Of a stretch of DNA of 24,870 nt, positions 23,430-24,870 are shown in pieces. The translations under genes were made by a program, and so were the position numbers. The notes beneath the pieces were generated by a model. The model was not told the DNA's origin, made no database searches, and saw only the letters and a list, made by a program, of their open reading frames with translations. The DNA is from a virus: positions 1-24,870 of the IMG/VR virus record IMGVR_UViG_3300047451_000072. One strand, 5' to 3'. Position 1 is the first letter of the stretch; every line of letters starts with the position of its first letter.

Positions 23430-23765
23430 TTATGTTTTATTGGCCGAGCGTGGCGTTCCTCCCGTGTAGCCTTGACTGTCCGCAAAGTAAGTCTTGTTAC
23501 CTTTAGTATCATACTCACACCTATACCAGAAGTCATCGCTTTCCTCGTAGTAAGTCACGTTACCGTCGGCATCATGATCCCACCTATACCAGAAGTCATT
23601 ACTGTCCTTGTGGTAAGTCACGTTACCGTCGGCATCATGATCCCACCTATACCATGAGCCGTCTCTGCCCTCGTGGTAAGTCATGCAACCATTAGCATCT
23701 TTAAACTCGATAGGAAAGGTAAATGAAATCCCGAGTTCTGTTAGTGTTTCGCTTAGTTTTTTCAT
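23430..23765 (-). CDS. 111-residue tandem-repeat protein, copy A
   Basis: The N-terminal 19 residues form a helix (MKKLSETLTELGISFTFPI), followed by four 21-residue units at about 20-103 of the form (W/E)-x-x-D-x-x-Gly-Asn-x-Thr-Tyr-x5-Asp-x-Phe-Trp-Tyr-Arg. One unit reads WDHDADGNVTYHKDSNDFWY. The pattern has the Tyr-Asp and Gly-Asn spacing of YD/RHS-type repeats, though shorter. The unit likely folds into short beta hairpins. A paralogue lies at 24459-24794 and shares 30 of the first 32 residues. The function is unknown; a ligand or envelope-binding protein is a guess. Start in ACATAACTATGAAAAAAC, no Shine-Dalgarno. Confidence 0.8.
   Translation of the reverse strand: MKKLSETLTELGISFTFPIEFKDANGCMTYHEGRDGSWYRWDHDADGNVTYHKDSNDFWYRWDHDADGNVTYYEESDDFWYRCEYDTKGNKTYFADSQGYTGGTPRSANKT
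23457..23708 (-). repeat. four tandem 63-base coding repeats, copy A
   Basis: The DNA for the four 21-residue units of the 111-residue protein has a 63-base period. Units two and three are nearly identical at the DNA level, which points to recent expansion or slippage between units. Confidence 0.75.
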
Positions 23766-23767
23766 AG

Positions 23768-23878
23768 TTATGTGTTAATAGCTAACCAAGCGTATGTCAC
23801 AACGCCTTTGGCGCGGCTGTCTTCAGTGTTAGTCGGAGAAATGTGGAACTTCATGCCAGTGAGTAAAGGTTTCTTCAT
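23768..23878 (-). CDS. 36-residue small protein overlapping the 62-residue gene
   Basis: On the - strand ATG 23878 opens a 36-residue frame (MKKPLLTGMKFHISPTNTED, ending VVTYAWLAINT) with stop TAA at 23770-23768. A second ATG at 23854 would give 28 residues. Its stop is joined to the next gene by the same TAACTATG junction as the two other repeat-protein starts, and it fills an otherwise empty 63-base gap. It overlaps the end of the 62-residue gene in another frame, so it is uncertain. Confidence 0.35.
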   Translation of the reverse strand: MKKPLLTGMKFHISPTNTEDSRAKGVVTYAWLAINT

Positions 23879-24017
23879 CGTCCGTCCACAATTGAAACAG
23901 AACAGTCTTATATCCGCCCTTCTCCTTATCCCTCACCCCGTCCCACATAAGTCGGCAGGTTGGTTTCATTTCTACTCCACAATCATTCTTGTATGATGTT
24001 ATCTTTCTCGTATTCAT
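23829..24017 (-). CDS. 62-residue hypothetical protein
   Basis: A protein of mixed charge (MNTRKITSYKNDCGVEMKPT, then GGYKTVLFQLWTDDEETFTH), with a beta-like second half and no membrane part. The start context is AAAACTTATG without Shine-Dalgarno, behind a 76-base gap in which a small hairpin (CGGC, five bases, GCCG) can form. No family recognised. Confidence 0.6.
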   Translation of the reverse strand: MNTRKITSYKNDCGVEMKPTCRLMWDGVRDKEKGGYKTVLFQLWTDDEETFTHWHEVPHFSD

Positions 24018-24093
24018 AAGTTTTCGATGTTAAAATTAAAGGACACAACCAGTCAGAGCTAGCAACGGCTAATCGCCGCGCTCACACTCGACG

Positions 24094-24456
24094 TTATAGT
24101 TTGAGGAAATCAAAAAGCCTTTTCAACAACCCATCCTTCGGTTTAGGTGGATCGTATGGCGGTATTTCTATTTCGTGGTTGTAAAATGTCCTGTAGAACG
24201 CCCGAAGGTTTTCCATGTTACACATGTAGGCATCCTCAGCGGAAGTGCCACCATGAAATACAGAGATCTTTACCTGATGCTTCATGTGTTGCAGTGTCCT
24301 CCACGCCACCTGAGCATCCCACTCACTATAACCATTCGAAACGGTCAATGCCTTATCTCCCGACATTGTTTTATCATTTGGTGCTTTGCCGAAACCACTT
24401 CCAGAAGTTCCTGTAGGTGCATTCACCGTCCCTGCGATTTCATTCAGTTTTTTCAT
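24094..24456 (-). CDS. 120-residue hypothetical protein
   Basis: It begins MKKLNEIAGTVNAPTG, near in form to the MKKLSET start of the repeat proteins, and continues as a mixed protein with WDAQVAWRTLQHMKHQVKIS in the middle and a basic C-terminus, KPKDGLLKRLFDFLKL. The last segment can be a short amphipathic helix. It starts two bases after the stop of repeat copy B (24459-24794). No family recognised. Confidence 0.7.
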   Translation of the reverse strand: MKKLNEIAGTVNAPTGTSGSGFGKAPNDKTMSGDKALTVSNGYSEWDAQVAWRTLQHMKHQVKISVFHGGTSAEDAYMCNMENLRAFYRTFYNHEIEIPPYDPPKPKDGLLKRLFDFLKL

Positions 24457-24458
24457 AG

Positions 24459-24794
24459 TTATGTTTTATTGGTTGAACGGGAAGTTCCTTCCGTGTAGCC
24501 ATTACTGTCCTCGTAGTAAGTCTCGTTACCATTATCATCATACTCATACCTTTCCCAGAAGTCATCGCTGGTCTCGTGGTAAGTCTCGTTACCGTTAGTA
24601 TCATACTCATGCCTATACCAGAAGTCATCGCTGTTCTCGTGGTAAGTCACGTAACCATTGGAATCACGCTCATACCTATACCATGAGCCGTCACTGTCCT
24701 CGTGGTAAGTCATGCAACCATTAGCATCTTTAATCTCAATAGGGAATGTAAATTCAATCCCTAGTTCTGTCAGTGTTTCGCTTAGTTTTTTCAT
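24459..24794 (-). CDS. 111-residue tandem-repeat protein, copy B
   Basis: This is a paralogue of the protein at 23430-23765 with the same length, the same 19-residue helical N-terminus (differing at residues 14 and 21 in the first 32), and four 21-residue units at about 20-103, such as EYDTNGNETYHETSDDFWER. The same Asp/Gly-Asn/Thr-Tyr/Phe-Trp pattern is kept, while other positions differ, so both copies may be functional. The stop is followed by CT and the ATG of the 120-residue gene. Its own start overlaps the TGA of a gene cut off at the right edge (ATGA). Confidence 0.8.
   Translation of the reverse strand: MKKLSETLTELGIEFTFPIEIKDANGCMTYHEDSDGSWYRYERDSNGYVTYHENSDDFWYRHEYDTNGNETYHETSDDFWERYEYDDNGNETYYEDSNGYTEGTSRSTNKT
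24486..24737 (-). repeat. four tandem 63-base coding repeats, copy B
   Basis: Four units with a 63-base period code for residues 20-103 of the paralogue, more diverged from each other than the middle units of copy A. Confidence 0.75.
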
Positions 24795-24870
24795 AGTGTC
24801 GGATGGCTGTAGACGTAGTTAGTTGCAGGCTGGATCAAGCCCTTCTTGATGCATTTGTAAACAGTTCTGC
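24791..24870 (-). CDS. C-terminal end of an unknown protein (partial)
   Basis: On the - strand an open frame enters from the right edge, reads RTVYKCIKKGLIQPATNYVY followed by SHPTL, and stops with TGA at 24793-24791, overlapping the start of repeat copy B (ATGA). The residues Cys-Ile-Lys-Lys-Gly-Leu-Ile-Gln might be part of a helix-turn-helix recognition helix, but too little is visible. The ATGA overlap supports coupling with copy B. Confidence 0.5.
   Translation of the reverse strand, partial: RTVYKCIKKGLIQPATNYVYSHPTL

Noticed and set aside
1-24870. CRISPR array
   Set aside because: The only regular repeats are the 63-base coding units at 23457-23708 and 24486-24737; there are no spaced identical repeats of 23-40 bases with unique spacers.

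Overview
The window looks like one arm of a tailed double-stranded DNA phage genome, or a prophage or metagenomic phage contig. It carries a virion-assembly block in the classic order: large terminase, portal, scaffold, major capsid protein, head-tail connector, tail and appendage proteins, then large internal (ejection) proteins. There is no long tail tape-measure protein, no tail sheath and no tube gene. A ~700-residue portal and large Ala/Gly-rich proteins at the end of the block also fit a short-tailed (podovirus-like) virion. That morphology is an inference from gene content. The host cannot be named. Base composition is moderate, about half of the genes lack a good Shine-Dalgarno sequence, and the LamG-like and small basic proteins are of a type common in aquatic phages (weak inference).

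Layout. From 1 to 21472 every gene is on the + strand and tightly packed, with many TAATG and ATGA overlaps. Positions 1-2720 hold the end of an unknown gene, two small genes, terL and two small helix-turn-helix-like proteins. Positions 2730-7189 hold portal, a small protein, scaffold and major capsid protein, followed by a strong terminator at 7214-7257. Positions 7275-10797 hold a small protein, a connector with a nested beta domain, a LamG-like appendage protein, tiny lysine-rich proteins and two membrane proteins that are holin candidates. Positions 10825-16773 hold seven Ser/Thr/Gly-rich tail or fibre proteins. A 191-base promoter-rich gap follows. Positions 16965-21472 hold two large proteins that are probably ejected with the DNA.

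A bidirectional terminator (21511-21555) separates this late block from a leftward (- strand) module at 21631-24870. That module encodes a metallophosphoesterase and a string of small unknown proteins. Two of these are paralogues built from 21-residue aromatic/Asp/Gly-Asn repeats. Two or three very small - strand genes, and a gene cut by the right edge, can be read from start/stop overlaps.

Regulation visible in the sequence: a 24-base element is shared by the regions upstream of portal and scaffold (19 of 24 positions identical) and has an extended -10 box, so it may be a phage promoter class. Several sigma70-like promoters lie in the gaps, including a face-to-face pair at 16785-16918. No lysin, integrase, polymerase, tRNA or CRISPR array was found. 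The least explained parts are the - strand repeat-protein module, the shared promoter element and the nested-domain connector.
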